In this document: positions 1 through 9,283 of the stretch, one piece after another | Numbering within the stretch: position 1 is the first letter of the stretch | Layout of the letters: each line of letters opens with the position of its first letter | DNA from: UBA4781 sp963556045 | GTDB lineage: Bacteria; Chloroflexota; Anaerolineae; Anaerolineales; Anaerolineaceae | Direction: 5' to 3' | Assembly: GCA_963556045.3 (NCBI GenBank) | Contig: CAUVYA020000002.1 | Span: 1,488,001-1,552,000 of the forward strand | DNA length: 64,000 bases | Program-made: the position numbers and the translations under genes | Notes under the pieces: model-generated | What the model was told of the DNA's origin: nothing | The model's database searches: none | What the model saw: only the letters and a program-made list of their open reading frames with translations

Positions 1-413
1 AAGTTCGTCAGTTTCAGACCATATATCGCGTTATCACTTGACTGGATCAGTATTCCCGTTTCCGGACCCATAGACCCATCCAGAACAACACCGGCATTGG
101 AAGCATCAATGGTCACGCCGCCAGCACCCAGATAGAGCGGTTCGGTCAGAAAGATGGTCGCCGGCGCGTAAGGGTCAAATACACTTGGGTCAAACACTAT
201 TATGTCTCCACTTCCTGCCTGCGAAACCACTTGTTGCAACGAACCTGAGCCCTCGCTGGCAGTGCTGTTTATGATCCAGTCAGCATTGACACTCTGGACA
301 GGTTCCTCTACCTCTTGCTCAGATGTCGTTTGCCCTTCCGTTCCCCCCGCGCAACCTGCTGCAAACAGCATAATTCCAGGCAAAAGAACAGACAGTATCT
401 TTTTTTGCATCAT
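1..413 (-). CDS. parallel beta-helix lipoprotein, 3' end outside the window
   Basis: The reading frame is open from the window edge up to an ATGATG start at 413 or 410, directly behind a GGAGGA ribosome site. The 137 visible residues start with a lipoprotein signal: charged MMQKK, a hydrophobic run, then a lipobox ending FAAGC, followed by a Thr/Glu-rich linker. The rest (SLQQVVSQAGSGDIIVFDP, then TIDASNAGVVLDGS) is the usual entry into a right-handed parallel beta-helix as found in surface proteins of the polymorphic-outer-membrane or pectate-lyase-like type. This implies an exported, lipid-anchored protein; the ligand or substrate cannot be told. It lies 90 bp downstream of the response regulator on the same strand and is probably a separate unit. 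A second protein of the same kind is at 42017-43213. Confidence 0.75.
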   Translation of the reverse strand, partial: MMQKKILSVLLPGIMLFAAGCAGGTEGQTTSEQEVEEPVQSVNADWIINSTASEGSGSLQQVVSQAGSGDIIVFDPSVFDPYAPATIFLTEPLYLGAGGVTIDASNAGVVLDGSMGPETGILIQSSDNAIYGLKLTN

Positions 414-502
414 TTCCTCCATTAATTTGACCTAAGTAAATCAAAGAATCTTTTTTTAGTCGTTTCAGAAATGTAACAAAATGATTACCTGACCGGAAGT
501 AT

Positions 503-1216
503 TCATGAGATCACCCTCACTTCAGGCAAGAATCTGTAACCCTGGTGAGGAACCGTTTGAATATAGGCGGGGGAATTGGGATCATCCTGCAGCGCCCTGC
601 GCAGTTCAGCGATACGAATATCCACCGTACGAGAATCCACAATGTTTTCCCAGCCCCATACCACTTCCAGCAATCGTTCTCGTGCAATAATTTCGTCGGG
701 ATGCGTAATGAGATATTCCAGTAAATTAAAAGCCCTTTGTGTGATATGAGTGGATTTGCCCTTCACAAATATTTCATGCCGTTTACGATTGACCGTCAGA
801 TCCTGTGCCGACAGCACCCAGGCATCACGCAGCGAGCAGGCATACACCTGGCTTCTCCGTAATACGGCATTGATGCGGGCTACCAGCTCCAGCGGTTCGA
901 AGGGCTTGCTGATATAATCATCTGCCCCCTCTTCCAGCGTCATCACCTTTTCATAGGATGTATTCACACACGTCAACATGATCACGGGAATGAGGTTATG
1001 CTCCTGACGAAGAGATCGAAGAAATTCACGACCATCCATGACCGGCATCATGACATCACAGACGATGATATCCGGCTGGAAGACGGACACATATTGCATC
1101 GCTTTTACCCCATTTTCCGCTGTACGGCATTCAAAACCGCTCCGCTCCAGGAATTTGGAGAGACTCTCAGTTAGGTCCTGCTCATCATCAACCAGCAATA
1201 TTTTGCCTTTATTCAT
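503..1216 (-). CDS. OmpR/PhoB-type response regulator
   Basis: A 237-residue two-domain regulator. The N-terminal receiver has the acidic pair D10-D11, the phospho-acceptor D54 in CDVMMP, T82 and K104 in KPF, so it should be phosphorylated normally. Residues about 135-232 form a winged-helix DNA-binding domain with the typical RTVDIRIAELRRAL recognition stretch and ending in GYRF. It is the last gene of a three-gene set on the minus strand: histidine kinase at 2353-3351, lipoprotein at 1290-2315, then this gene 73 bp downstream. The kinase is the obvious phosphodonor. Target genes are not evident from the sequence. Confidence 0.93.
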   Translation of the reverse strand: MNKGKILLVDDEQDLTESLSKFLERSGFECRTAENGVKAMQYVSVFQPDIIVCDVMMPVMDGREFLRSLRQEHNLIPVIMLTCVNTSYEKVMTLEEGADDYISKPFEPLELVARINAVLRRSQVYACSLRDAWVLSAQDLTVNRKRHEIFVKGKSTHITQRAFNLLEYLITHPDEIIARERLLEVVWGWENIVDSRTVDIRIAELRRALQDDPNSPAYIQTVPHQGYRFLPEVRVIS

Positions 1217-1289
1217 TTTCCCCTACCTCGCAGATGTTTTCTTCTTGTGAACCATCCCATGACATTGTCTTCCGTTGAATTATTCCCGT

Positions 1290-2315
1290 TTATTGTTCGT
1301 ATGCAAAAGCGAATGGGATGGAAGCCACCAGTTGATTGTCAGCCCAAAACAGCGCCCGGTAATCCCCTTGCGGTAAATTATTCCATCCAAATCCCCAGAT
1401 CGGGTGAAAAAGTCCACTCGTCCAATCGCCCAATGCGGGACTGTAGAGGTATTCCTGCTGATAAATGACCCGTTCATAGCGCTCGCTGTAAATTCCCACT
1501 TTGAAATCCTTTATCACATCGACCAGATCGGCATGAAAGCAGATACCGGAGTTTCCTTCACGATATGTTTGCACCGGCTGCTGCTTATCACAATCCACCA
1601 GGTCCAGAGATTTAAAATACTGAGCAAATAGATCGGGGCTGTATTTTAAAGTGGGAGAAACAATGCCATCAGCAGTCGGCAATTCTGCCGGCAGTTTCTG
1701 CTCGATCAATTCCGCCAGTTGATAGGCATTCTGTTCTGTCACAAAGGGATGTGTGCCGCACAGATCGACCATGACCATCGTGTTCCCCTTATAAAAACGG
1801 TAGCTGACCGTTCGTTCGCTCAGGAAAATGGAAGCCTGTTTATTCAGAATACGGGCATTTTCCCCCAGCAGTATGTTCTCTGCCGCTGGCAGGTAATCTT
1901 TGCCGTAATGCCCTGCCTGCAGAAGATTCGAGGTGATCGGAACAGGGCTCTGGAGAATCATCTGCGTTACATACAGATCATCCCGGTCAGATTGGTACTG
2001 GCGAATGTACGCGATCCCCAGCAGATCCCCATTTGAGTCAAGATAGGAAACATTAACCATTTTGCGGTTAAAACTATCAAAATTCACGTCCTCAGGAAGA
2101 GCGCCAACAGGGAAAAAATATTGCTCCGGGTCAATAAGCGGGGTTGAAACCGAGCCATCATCTGTCTGACTGTCAACTTGCATGGTTCCAATGGTCTGCT
2201 CACCCGAGGCAGTATTTCCTCCAGATGGATTATCAATAGAAAAGTGAACCTCTCGACAGCCTGATACAATAATCATGAACATGGTCAGCGTAAAAATGAT
2301 TGCCAGTTTTTTCAT
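1290..2315 (-). CDS. lipoprotein of unknown function between a sensor kinase and its regulator
   Basis: A 341-residue exported protein: MKKLAIIF start, hydrophobic core and lipobox IVSGC with the acylated Cys at residue 20. The mature part begins with a Ser/Thr/Gly/Gln-rich linker (about 25-65) and continues as a mixed alpha/beta domain that I do not recognise. It has several Cys (for example LVDCD and GICF), which could pair outside the cytoplasm. Its place between the kinase (37 bp upstream) and the response regulator (73 bp downstream), all on the minus strand, suggests an accessory sensor or an output of that two-component system. This role is inferred from position only. Confidence 0.8.
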   Translation of the reverse strand: MKKLAIIFTLTMFMIIVSGCREVHFSIDNPSGGNTASGEQTIGTMQVDSQTDDGSVSTPLIDPEQYFFPVGALPEDVNFDSFNRKMVNVSYLDSNGDLLGIAYIRQYQSDRDDLYVTQMILQSPVPITSNLLQAGHYGKDYLPAAENILLGENARILNKQASIFLSERTVSYRFYKGNTMVMVDLCGTHPFVTEQNAYQLAELIEQKLPAELPTADGIVSPTLKYSPDLFAQYFKSLDLVDCDKQQPVQTYREGNSGICFHADLVDVIKDFKVGIYSERYERVIYQQEYLYSPALGDWTSGLFHPIWGFGWNNLPQGDYRALFWADNQLVASIPFAFAYEQ

Positions 2316-2352
2316 CTATTCCTCAATGAAGCGGTTTACCTGTCTGTCTGTA

Positions 2353-3351
2353 TCAGACTCCATGTTGTTTATTTGCAGGAAACTGCAATGTCACAACAGT
2401 TCCCTGTCCATCTTTGCTGCGGATACTGCATTCGCCATTCATTCTTCTGGCAATAACGCGCACAATGGATAATCCCAATCCATTTCCGGGAATTCCGCGG
2501 GAATTCCTGGCACGATACAAGTCATTCCATATTTGATCGATCTCATCTTCCGGAATCCCGATACCGCTATCGGCTATTTCTATGAAAACCTGGTCTTTGA
2601 TCTCATATCCGCGGATTTCGATCATGTCGCCAGGTTCGGTGAATTTAACCGCATTATCAATCAGGTTTTGCAGGAGAAGATAGGTCAGATCCTCATCCGC
2701 CCATATTCCCGGAAGGCGCCAGGGGGTAATAGGGAGAGTTAACTCCGCTTTTCGATCAAGGCAGGCTGGATTTGCCTTCAAGTTGGAATATAGCTCTTCC
2801 AGTATAGCGTGTACATCCAGGCTGGAGAATTCGAGAGGACATGTTTCCAATTCGGTAAGCTTACGTAGATCAGACACCAAACGGCGGATACGCTGGGTTT
2901 GAGCATCGATCTGAAAAACCATTTTTTGGACTTCCGCGCCAGAGTTTGATGGTGGCTCGGTTGATCGGGAATTGATTTCATTATTATTTTCCGCAACTAT
3001 GGAGTTTATGTATGCCACCCGCGTTGTGATCGCCGATAATGGGTTTTTCAATTCATGATCAAGTCTCTGCAAAAACTGGCGGTGTTCTTCGTTTTCCCGC
3101 TCGGTCAAATCCCGGAATTGCTGCTGCAGGCGATGCTTTCGATATTGAAAAAACAGAATAATCGAGGAGATCACAATCCCTGTACTTAGAATAATGGTAG
3201 CCACATCAATTCTGCTGACCAGAACCGGAATAGCTACCATTTTTGTGTCCATCCACAATGAAACCAGACATCCAATCACAGCAGGGATTATGATCAGAAT
3301 GTATTCGCGTTTTTCCCAATCTATCATCGATGCAACCCGACCCTTTCGCAA
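2353..3351 (-). CDS. membrane sensor histidine kinase
   Basis: A 332-residue kinase with two membrane helices (about 18-33 and 48-68) separated by a very short loop, so it has almost no external sensing domain. A short coiled segment leads into the HisKA dimerisation domain with the phospho-acceptor His at about 99 in LDHELKNPL. The ATPase domain shows the N box NLIDNAVKF (N233), DSGIGIP (261-267) and GNGLGL (289-294). All catalytic elements are present. It is first in the operon with the lipoprotein and the OmpR-type regulator. Lacking its own ectodomain, it may sense through the lipoprotein encoded next. A start at Met9 is also possible. Confidence 0.92.
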   Translation of the reverse strand: MRKGRVASMIDWEKREYILIIIPAVIGCLVSLWMDTKMVAIPVLVSRIDVATIILSTGIVISSIILFFQYRKHRLQQQFRDLTERENEEHRQFLQRLDHELKNPLSAITTRVAYINSIVAENNNEINSRSTEPPSNSGAEVQKMVFQIDAQTQRIRRLVSDLRKLTELETCPLEFSSLDVHAILEELYSNLKANPACLDRKAELTLPITPWRLPGIWADEDLTYLLLQNLIDNAVKFTEPGDMIEIRGYEIKDQVFIEIADSGIGIPEDEIDQIWNDLYRARNSRGIPGNGLGLSIVRVIARRMNGECSIRSKDGQGTVVTLQFPANKQHGV

Positions 3352-3610
3352 TGCGCAGCGGCACTAATCTTTGTCAGGGATATTGTCTATTGTATCTTAA
3401 TCACTGGAAATGGAGTCTTACCACCTCAGTTGTATCGCCTGGAAGAGATGAATGTGAACCCGTGACAGGGAAAAACTGTGGGAAGATAGTTTTTCGCCCT
3501 ATTCACGAATAAAATAAGGCAGTTTTCATCCCGGTCTTAAAGGCGGAAAGAAAGCAAATCCCTGATCCTTAAATTAATATCATGATCGCTTTTGGTAATG
3601 AAAATCAGGA

Positions 3611-4597
3611 TCATTCATGAAAAGGCTGGTAGATCGGATTTACCCTGCGCAGCAAACGATGAGCAAAGGGGCAAAACCCGAAGGTGGGCCAGTAGCGGTC
3701 TGCTTCAAGGTTGGTCATACGCCAATCGGTAAAAATCTGTTCATAGCCCTGCTGATGGGCAATATTCATAATGTGGGTAAATAAAGCCCGCCCTATTCCA
3801 CGTTTTCTATACTCGGGATGGGTCGCAGCAGCAGCAAAATGTGCTGCCCTGGGCGTTCCCAGATAATGGATCGCACCGATATCAACCGTATAGATCGCCA
3901 CATAGGCGACAAGCTTTTCTCCATCTACTGCTACCCAGGTAGTGGAAGTATCATCATCTGCCAATTCAGCGTAACCCGGGCGCACTTCTGCCAGGTGCTG
4001 CTGTGGAACCGGTTCCCAGACCGGCGCTTTGTTCAAATGTGCGGCAATCCAGTGCCCGTTAGCGGCAAGCTGGCTGGCATCTTCCGGCTGCACTTCTCTG
4101 ATGGTGATGCCATGCGGGGGCGACTTTTCTGGCTGTTTTTTGGTAGACGAAACAACTGCATACGCCTGTTCCTGTCCAAAGCTGAGCGAGAAAGCAGCCC
4201 GCTGCCATTCCTGTATTGCCGAGCAGACCAGATAATGGTTCAATATCCCATCGCGGATCCAGATATCTCCAGCAGCAGCATACAGTTCACGGAGATCCTG
4301 ATATACATTGGATCCGGTTATTGCCAGACCACCAAAAGGCACCCATACATGTTTACCAAAAAAGACGTTTTGATCGTAATAACCCAGCATATACCCGGTC
4401 AGCCTGTCCTTCTCCAGCATAACCACGCCTTTCTCCTCCGCCTTCTTGAATAAAGCACTGAGGAAAGTAAAAGCTCTTTCCCTATCCGCAATATGGGCTG
4501 GGAGAACCGGGAAATCGTTTAAGTATTGTTCCGATTGTGCTGCCAGCAATTCGGCGGCTTCTGCAAGGTGTTGTTCTGTAAAGCGTGCGTGTTTCAT
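3611..4597 (-). CDS. GNAT-family N-acetyltransferase
   Basis: A 328-residue protein. The C-terminal half (about 170-315) is a GNAT domain: a strand ending ATHPEYRKRGIGRALF carries the acetyl-CoA pyrophosphate loop (R/Q-x-x-G-x-G/A form, here RKRGIGRA), followed by the helix and the AxRYWPTFGF end typical of the fold. The N-terminal half (from TEQHLAEAAELL) looks like a second, degenerate GNAT copy, which fits the total length of about twice a single domain. The substrate cannot be predicted. The gene stands alone on the minus strand, with 259 bp upstream to the kinase gene. Confidence 0.87.
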   Translation of the reverse strand: MKHARFTEQHLAEAAELLAAQSEQYLNDFPVLPAHIADRERAFTFLSALFKKAEEKGVVMLEKDRLTGYMLGYYDQNVFFGKHVWVPFGGLAITGSNVYQDLRELYAAAGDIWIRDGILNHYLVCSAIQEWQRAAFSLSFGQEQAYAVVSSTKKQPEKSPPHGITIREVQPEDASQLAANGHWIAAHLNKAPVWEPVPQQHLAEVRPGYAELADDDTSTTWVAVDGEKLVAYVAIYTVDIGAIHYLGTPRAAHFAAAATHPEYRKRGIGRALFTHIMNIAHQQGYEQIFTDWRMTNLEADRYWPTFGFCPFAHRLLRRVNPIYQPFHE

Positions 4598-4717
4598 CTT
4601 TTTCCTCGTTCCTTATTTTACCTGCACAGGGAATTTTAATGCGAAGATTTATTTCTGGAAGGCAAAGATATCCTCAATCCACCGCAATGAGATATTTAAA
4701 GATACAGGAACAGCGGA

Positions 4718-5938
4718 CTAATCCTGTGGAAATCCCCCGATCACGATCTGGTCAATCTGCAAATATGTGTCGGGAAATTGCTCCTGTTCCGTGTTGAAAA
4801 TCTTTTCGATAGCAAACCGCAAATGGAGCGGGGCAGTTTTCCATTCATCATAATTTCGTGGTGCGTATTCGTTCACCAACTTCCCATCAAGGTAAAAATG
4901 GAGTAGCTGGTTTTCATCATCAACCAGGATCTCATAGGCATGCCAGTCACCATCCAACAGAATGGAGGATGTGAAACCACTTTCCGGAAGTGCTGCATCG
5001 CTTCTGAAAAAGGCATTGGCGTGATCATTGAATTCCCATCCAAAACCCTTGGATATATATGAGATATTCTTTATCGCCAGGGAAATATTCACAAATTGAA
5101 ATGGATTGTTCTCAATAGAACGCAGTCGAAAACCGAAATACTGGAAATTCCCCAGATCCACCCTGGGACCATTCATTAACTGTCCGATATAACAATCATT
5201 GTTATACAGACATTGATTGGAGATAAAGAGGTTAAGATTTCCTTCTGATGGATATACATGCACCAGATCTTCAGAAGTGAACTGCCCATAATCATAGTAA
5301 TCCTCGTCAAAACCCTCCGCAGCATTGAAATCATCAGAGAGAAATTTTATGGGAGGATCATACAAAAATGGAGCTGCGGTTTTTGGATCTATTTCAATGC
5401 TTTCCTCCTCAGATATCAACCAGACTACATCAGGTAAAAGTCGTTGAGAGACTTCTCTGACCGCGGGTACAGTTTTCGAACCAAGGAAAGAGACTAGCGC
5501 AACCATGAGCAGCAACAATGTGATCAATAAGGATAACGATACCCAGTATGGCTGAGTGACGCGGAATCTGATACGCTGAGCCAGCCAAAAAAGCTGCCAT
5601 TTTTTCGCAAAAGATCTTTTCGCACTTCTCTTTTTAAAATGGATGATGGGTATATGATGTTTACGTGCTGTCTCTAATTCTCGCTGGACATAATCTGAAA
5701 GACGTGCATCTTCCGTATCAACCAGCACCAGACAACTGGCATTCTTGATTCCCCATACGATCTGTTGTTGAAAGCTGGTTTCATCACTGGAAATGTTCAT
5801 CACATCCAACCAGCAGGGAATTTGATTTCGCCCTCCCCTTAATGCACGATACAGTTCCTGGGCAAGGGAGCGATCTTCAGAAGCATAACTGATAAATGCA
5901 TACACATTTTGGTTTGTTTTCATCGTATTATCACTCAT
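4718..5938 (-). CDS. TIR-domain / membrane helix / LamG-like surface protein
   Basis: A 406-residue protein with three parts. Residues 11-105 are a TIR domain: YAFISYASEDRSLAQELYRAL, then PCWLDV, then the end helix QRELETARKHHIPIIHF, where E87 sits where TIR NADases carry their catalytic Glu. A single helix follows at about 132-152. The remaining 240 residues are Asp/Asn/aromatic-rich and end in a LamG/concanavalin-like beta-sandwich (GDWHAYEILVDDEN, LHFYLDGKLVNEY). This predicts a cytoplasmic TIR and an external lectin-like domain. It is the last gene of a three-gene operon and overlaps the previous gene by 8 bp. Whether the TIR is an enzyme or only a protein-binding module cannot be decided here. 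Confidence 0.85.
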   Translation of the reverse strand: MSDNTMKTNQNVYAFISYASEDRSLAQELYRALRGGRNQIPCWLDVMNISSDETSFQQQIVWGIKNASCLVLVDTEDARLSDYVQRELETARKHHIPIIHFKKRSAKRSFAKKWQLFWLAQRIRFRVTQPYWVSLSLLITLLLLMVALVSFLGSKTVPAVREVSQRLLPDVVWLISEEESIEIDPKTAAPFLYDPPIKFLSDDFNAAEGFDEDYYDYGQFTSEDLVHVYPSEGNLNLFISNQCLYNNDCYIGQLMNGPRVDLGNFQYFGFRLRSIENNPFQFVNISLAIKNISYISKGFGWEFNDHANAFFRSDAALPESGFTSSILLDGDWHAYEILVDDENQLLHFYLDGKLVNEYAPRNYDEWKTAPLHLRFAIEKIFNTEQEQFPDTYLQIDQIVIGGFPQD

Positions 5939-7937
5939 TAACCTTCTCCATGGAAATATAACCGCTGCGGATCAGATCAATTTGTCCCGAAAATGGATGC
6001 AAGCTATCACTCCCTGCATAAAGAACGATGCGCCAATAAGCTTCCTCTGTCTCCGCATTGATGTCTGCTAGATCAACCGGCTCTTCTACTACAAGATACC
6101 CATCGTGCCATAATTGAATAACAGTCTGGTTGGGGTTATCTGGAGAGTGAAGAATCACCATTTCAAGGGTATGCCACAAACCGAAGGGGGAATTATCATT
6201 TGATCCTTCTACAAAGATCATTTCATCCTGCAAAGCATTGAAAATTGAAAAATTAGCCGTGTACCTTTCTACATCGACACTAAAATACCTTCGTTCAATT
6301 TCATTTTTAGATGGAATAAACAACATTTCCAACGATCCCCAGCCAGACCAGTATTCGGGACCATTATCATCCAGTTTATAACGCAGGGCATAATAATTGG
6401 TCTGTGAAAGGAGATTGGCCTGTACATTCAGAGACACTGTACCGGAAGAATTCTCAACAGGAATATCAAACGCCAATACTCCATCCATCATTTCGACATA
6501 ATCCTCTCCCTCCCTCAAGGATATAGTTGATGGTCGGGCATTAAAATCTTCCACGAAGAGCAATTCATCAGGCTCAAAATGGAAAAGTGCTTCTTCAGGA
6601 AAGTTCGCAAACTGGAGCGCCTGCTCACCCCCATACACGATCTCATCAATATAGAAATCCACCCAATCGACAGCAGTATAAAATGGGAAGATCATTTCCA
6701 TATAATCATATTCGTATGACGTTGGCAAATTTGTCTCTGATCTTACATAGGAACCATCAACGAAAATATTCAGTTTGTTTCCTTCCTGATCCAGCACCAT
6801 TTCTACTGTATGCCAGGTAGATCCAAGATCTTGAACATGTTCTTCACCGTCATCGATCAATGCCTGTTGTTGAACAAGATCAAATTCAATAATACTTCTA
6901 CATCCTGTTTTTTGACTGCAAAGATTGATCAGTACTGTGCTGGGCTGCTCTGCATCAGCCCATCCCTCATAATCGGCAATGCGAAAGCGCATACCAACAT
7001 ACGAAGTATCAATCAGAGCAAACAGATGTTTGACATGTAAATTAAAGCCATCGCGGTTCACATTACTCTCTGGAACCCTGTAAGAGACCTGGAGAATGCC
7101 ATCTTTCTGCAACAACTCCATTCTCTCACCATAATCTACCGCGCCGGTGCCACTGGTTGTTATATCGTCACTATTGCCTGATAGATCATATTTAGAGTCA
7201 TCAAAGGAAATCGTCTTCTGAATAACAGCAGGCTGGAAGGAAAAAGGCGCCTCACTCGCCGGATCACCCTGTACTTCGAAATCGAAGGAACGGCTTTCTT
7301 TCTGGACCATCATTTCCTGATCGATATTTTCAGTATCCAATGGAACCTGTACCGCGATCGGTGTGGGAACCACTATAGCGGTTTCATTCGTTTGTGTCTG
7401 CCTTGATCGGATGAAATACCAGCTTATTCCCAGGATAAAAGCCACGATGGCAGCAATGATAAACAATCTGCGTACTGTTCTTTTTTCAGCTCTTTTAGGA
7501 ATCAAAGAGCGGCTCTTCTCCATCCCTAGCAAGCGCCTTGCCTGCATGACAAGGGTGGAAAAAGCAGGAGCATCTTCTTTTACCGCCTGCACCATTACCG
7601 ATTGGGAATCATAAAGAGCAATGCTGGAGTCATCTTTAATCTCCCCCATTCTGTAGATCAGTAATACACGTCTTTCTCCCGCAACTTCACACATAAACTG
7701 AACATTGCTGACGAACAGGTCTCCTGTGACTGCGCCGGGGGAGAGAACGGCAAGCATGATACCCTCATCACGAGCGATGTGCTCCATTTTTTCAACAATT
7801 TGGATCATCCCATCAGCGTTGAGTTGTTCAGGAGGAAGGTAAACGGAAATGCCCTGCTTGAGCAGTTCATCTCTGATCTGCTCTGCCAATTCTCTATTCT
7901 CAATGCTGCAGTTGATAAAGACTTTTTCCGATTTCAT
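5931..7937 (-). CDS. TIR-like / membrane helix / double LamG-like surface protein
   Basis: A 668-residue protein, the middle gene of the operon. Residues 1-135 form a TIR-like domain: KVFINCSIENRELAEQIRDEL, GISVYLPPEQL, then FMCEVAGERRVLLIYRM, with E84 in the catalytic-Glu position. A basic stretch and one helix (about 158-176) follow, then a Thr/Pro/Gln linker and two successive LamG/concanavalin-like sandwiches (about 250-450 and 460-660), each with the pattern WHTxEMV plus a VDGxYV or WHDGYLV strand. The domain order matches the next gene, with one more sandwich. It starts 7 bp after the upstream gene, so the genes are clearly co-transcribed. Confidence 0.82.
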   Translation of the reverse strand: MKSEKVFINCSIENRELAEQIRDELLKQGISVYLPPEQLNADGMIQIVEKMEHIARDEGIMLAVLSPGAVTGDLFVSNVQFMCEVAGERRVLLIYRMGEIKDDSSIALYDSQSVMVQAVKEDAPAFSTLVMQARRLLGMEKSRSLIPKRAEKRTVRRLFIIAAIVAFILGISWYFIRSRQTQTNETAIVVPTPIAVQVPLDTENIDQEMMVQKESRSFDFEVQGDPASEAPFSFQPAVIQKTISFDDSKYDLSGNSDDITTSGTGAVDYGERMELLQKDGILQVSYRVPESNVNRDGFNLHVKHLFALIDTSYVGMRFRIADYEGWADAEQPSTVLINLCSQKTGCRSIIEFDLVQQQALIDDGEEHVQDLGSTWHTVEMVLDQEGNKLNIFVDGSYVRSETNLPTSYEYDYMEMIFPFYTAVDWVDFYIDEIVYGGEQALQFANFPEEALFHFEPDELLFVEDFNARPSTISLREGEDYVEMMDGVLAFDIPVENSSGTVSLNVQANLLSQTNYYALRYKLDDNGPEYWSGWGSLEMLFIPSKNEIERRYFSVDVERYTANFSIFNALQDEMIFVEGSNDNSPFGLWHTLEMVILHSPDNPNQTVIQLWHDGYLVVEEPVDLADINAETEEAYWRIVLYAGSDSLHPFSGQIDLIRSGYISMEKVNE

Positions 7938-7944
7938 GGTACAC

Positions 7945-9207
7945 CTATGGATTGTGAGACAGGATAATATTATCTATCTGACAGAAATATCCGCTCTGCT
8001 GCAGATCCTGCACTTCTGTTGCTACCACAACCTTCATTTCCCTTTCCCGCCAGTATTCCACTGCCGGGATCTCCGCTTCACCCTGATAAAGGTCATCAAG
8101 GAAGAAGAGAACATGATAGTTCTCGGGATCAAAAGACAGTGTCAGGGAATGCCATTCACCCAGGGAGAAGAAGACTGCAGTAGATATCGCAGTAGAATTT
8201 TGCGGTTCATGAATGAAACACTGGATAACACCCTGCTCTTCCCCAGGAGATGCCTGACACTCCAACCGGTACTGGGAATCTTCCGTCTGCACCAACTGCG
8301 TACTCAGGGTGGCAACACTGTTCATTTCTTCTAACGGATCAAAATAGAAATCCATTTTCAGCGCCTGCCAGTCATCCATCGGGTATGTATTCACACTTAC
8401 CAGGGAATAAACCACATCTACAACAGGCGGCTCCGCCATGATGAGCAGGGCAGTGCCATCGTAGTTGATGTCGAAGAATTGTTTGCCTTGATAACGATGA
8501 CTCACGTCCCAGTTTTCATGCAGATATCCTTCATCGAATGTCTCCTGCAGCCAAATTTCTTGCATATCCGGCGGCGGGACCACAACCGGAGTTATTTGAG
8601 CTTGTTTGACTGTCTCAACGGTTGAGGGGATCATGCGCATTAAATAGATGACAAGGATTATGAATACGGGGATCAGGAAAAGGACGGTTCGCGTGCGCGG
8701 GTTCGCCCACATGCTGCTCAGCCAGTCTTTCAGCGTCTTCTTATCTTGAGGGGATTTTTGAGAGGACCTTTTTTTCTCCATCTCCTGCATTGTTTTACGA
8801 AAACCTTCGACCAAATCTCTCATGAGAGTATCAATCTTCACCTGATCTTCTTTTATCTCAAATTCGTAGAGGTTATGATTGCGCGAACGCAGGCTGTGGA
8901 ATATGGGTGGGAAAACGATCTTGTGTGCAGCTTCGTTTGGAGGAAAAATGAAAAAAGTAGCGGCATCCGGATTTTTTTCGATTGCTGTTATGAGAGCAAA
9001 TAAATTTTCATCTCGTTCCAATGCAGAAGTAAAGAGAATGATATAGGCTTGAATCTGGTTTAGATCTTGCAGGCTGGTGGATTTCTCATCCAGCAGCAGT
9101 ACTTCTTCCTGCCGGATGCCCTCTCCATACAGAGCAGCAAGTATTTGCTGTTTGCATAAATTTTGTGCTGAATGAGTGAATAGAAGAATTCTGTTTTTGG
9201 TATCCAT
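7945..9207 (-). CDS. degenerate TIR-like / membrane helix / LamG-like surface protein
   Basis: A 420-residue protein, first gene of the three-gene operon. The N-terminal 140 residues (RILLFTHSAQNLCKQQIL, then VLLLDE, then AYIILFTSAL) have the strand/helix rhythm of a TIR or flavodoxin-like fold, but the Glu found at the equivalent helix in the two downstream proteins is missing. A charged coiled stretch (140-170) precedes one membrane helix (174-191) and a Pro/Val linker. The C-terminal 200 residues are a LamG-like sandwich (GEWHSLTLSFDPENYHV, FFLDDLYQGEAEI, CQIDNIIL). Its likely role is a partner or regulator of the other two. The ribosome site GGGGAGG is unusually far (17 nt) from the ATG. 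Confidence 0.78.
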   Translation of the reverse strand: MDTKNRILLFTHSAQNLCKQQILAALYGEGIRQEEVLLLDEKSTSLQDLNQIQAYIILFTSALERDENLFALITAIEKNPDAATFFIFPPNEAAHKIVFPPIFHSLRSRNHNLYEFEIKEDQVKIDTLMRDLVEGFRKTMQEMEKKRSSQKSPQDKKTLKDWLSSMWANPRTRTVLFLIPVFIILVIYLMRMIPSTVETVKQAQITPVVVPPPDMQEIWLQETFDEGYLHENWDVSHRYQGKQFFDINYDGTALLIMAEPPVVDVVYSLVSVNTYPMDDWQALKMDFYFDPLEEMNSVATLSTQLVQTEDSQYRLECQASPGEEQGVIQCFIHEPQNSTAISTAVFFSLGEWHSLTLSFDPENYHVLFFLDDLYQGEAEIPAVEYWREREMKVVVATEVQDLQQSGYFCQIDNIILSHNP

Positions 9208-9283
9208 GTATCGTGTTGATAATACCTCCCCGATGAATTCCTTTTTACTATACCATGTCTTTTATAAATCATGAATTTAAATG

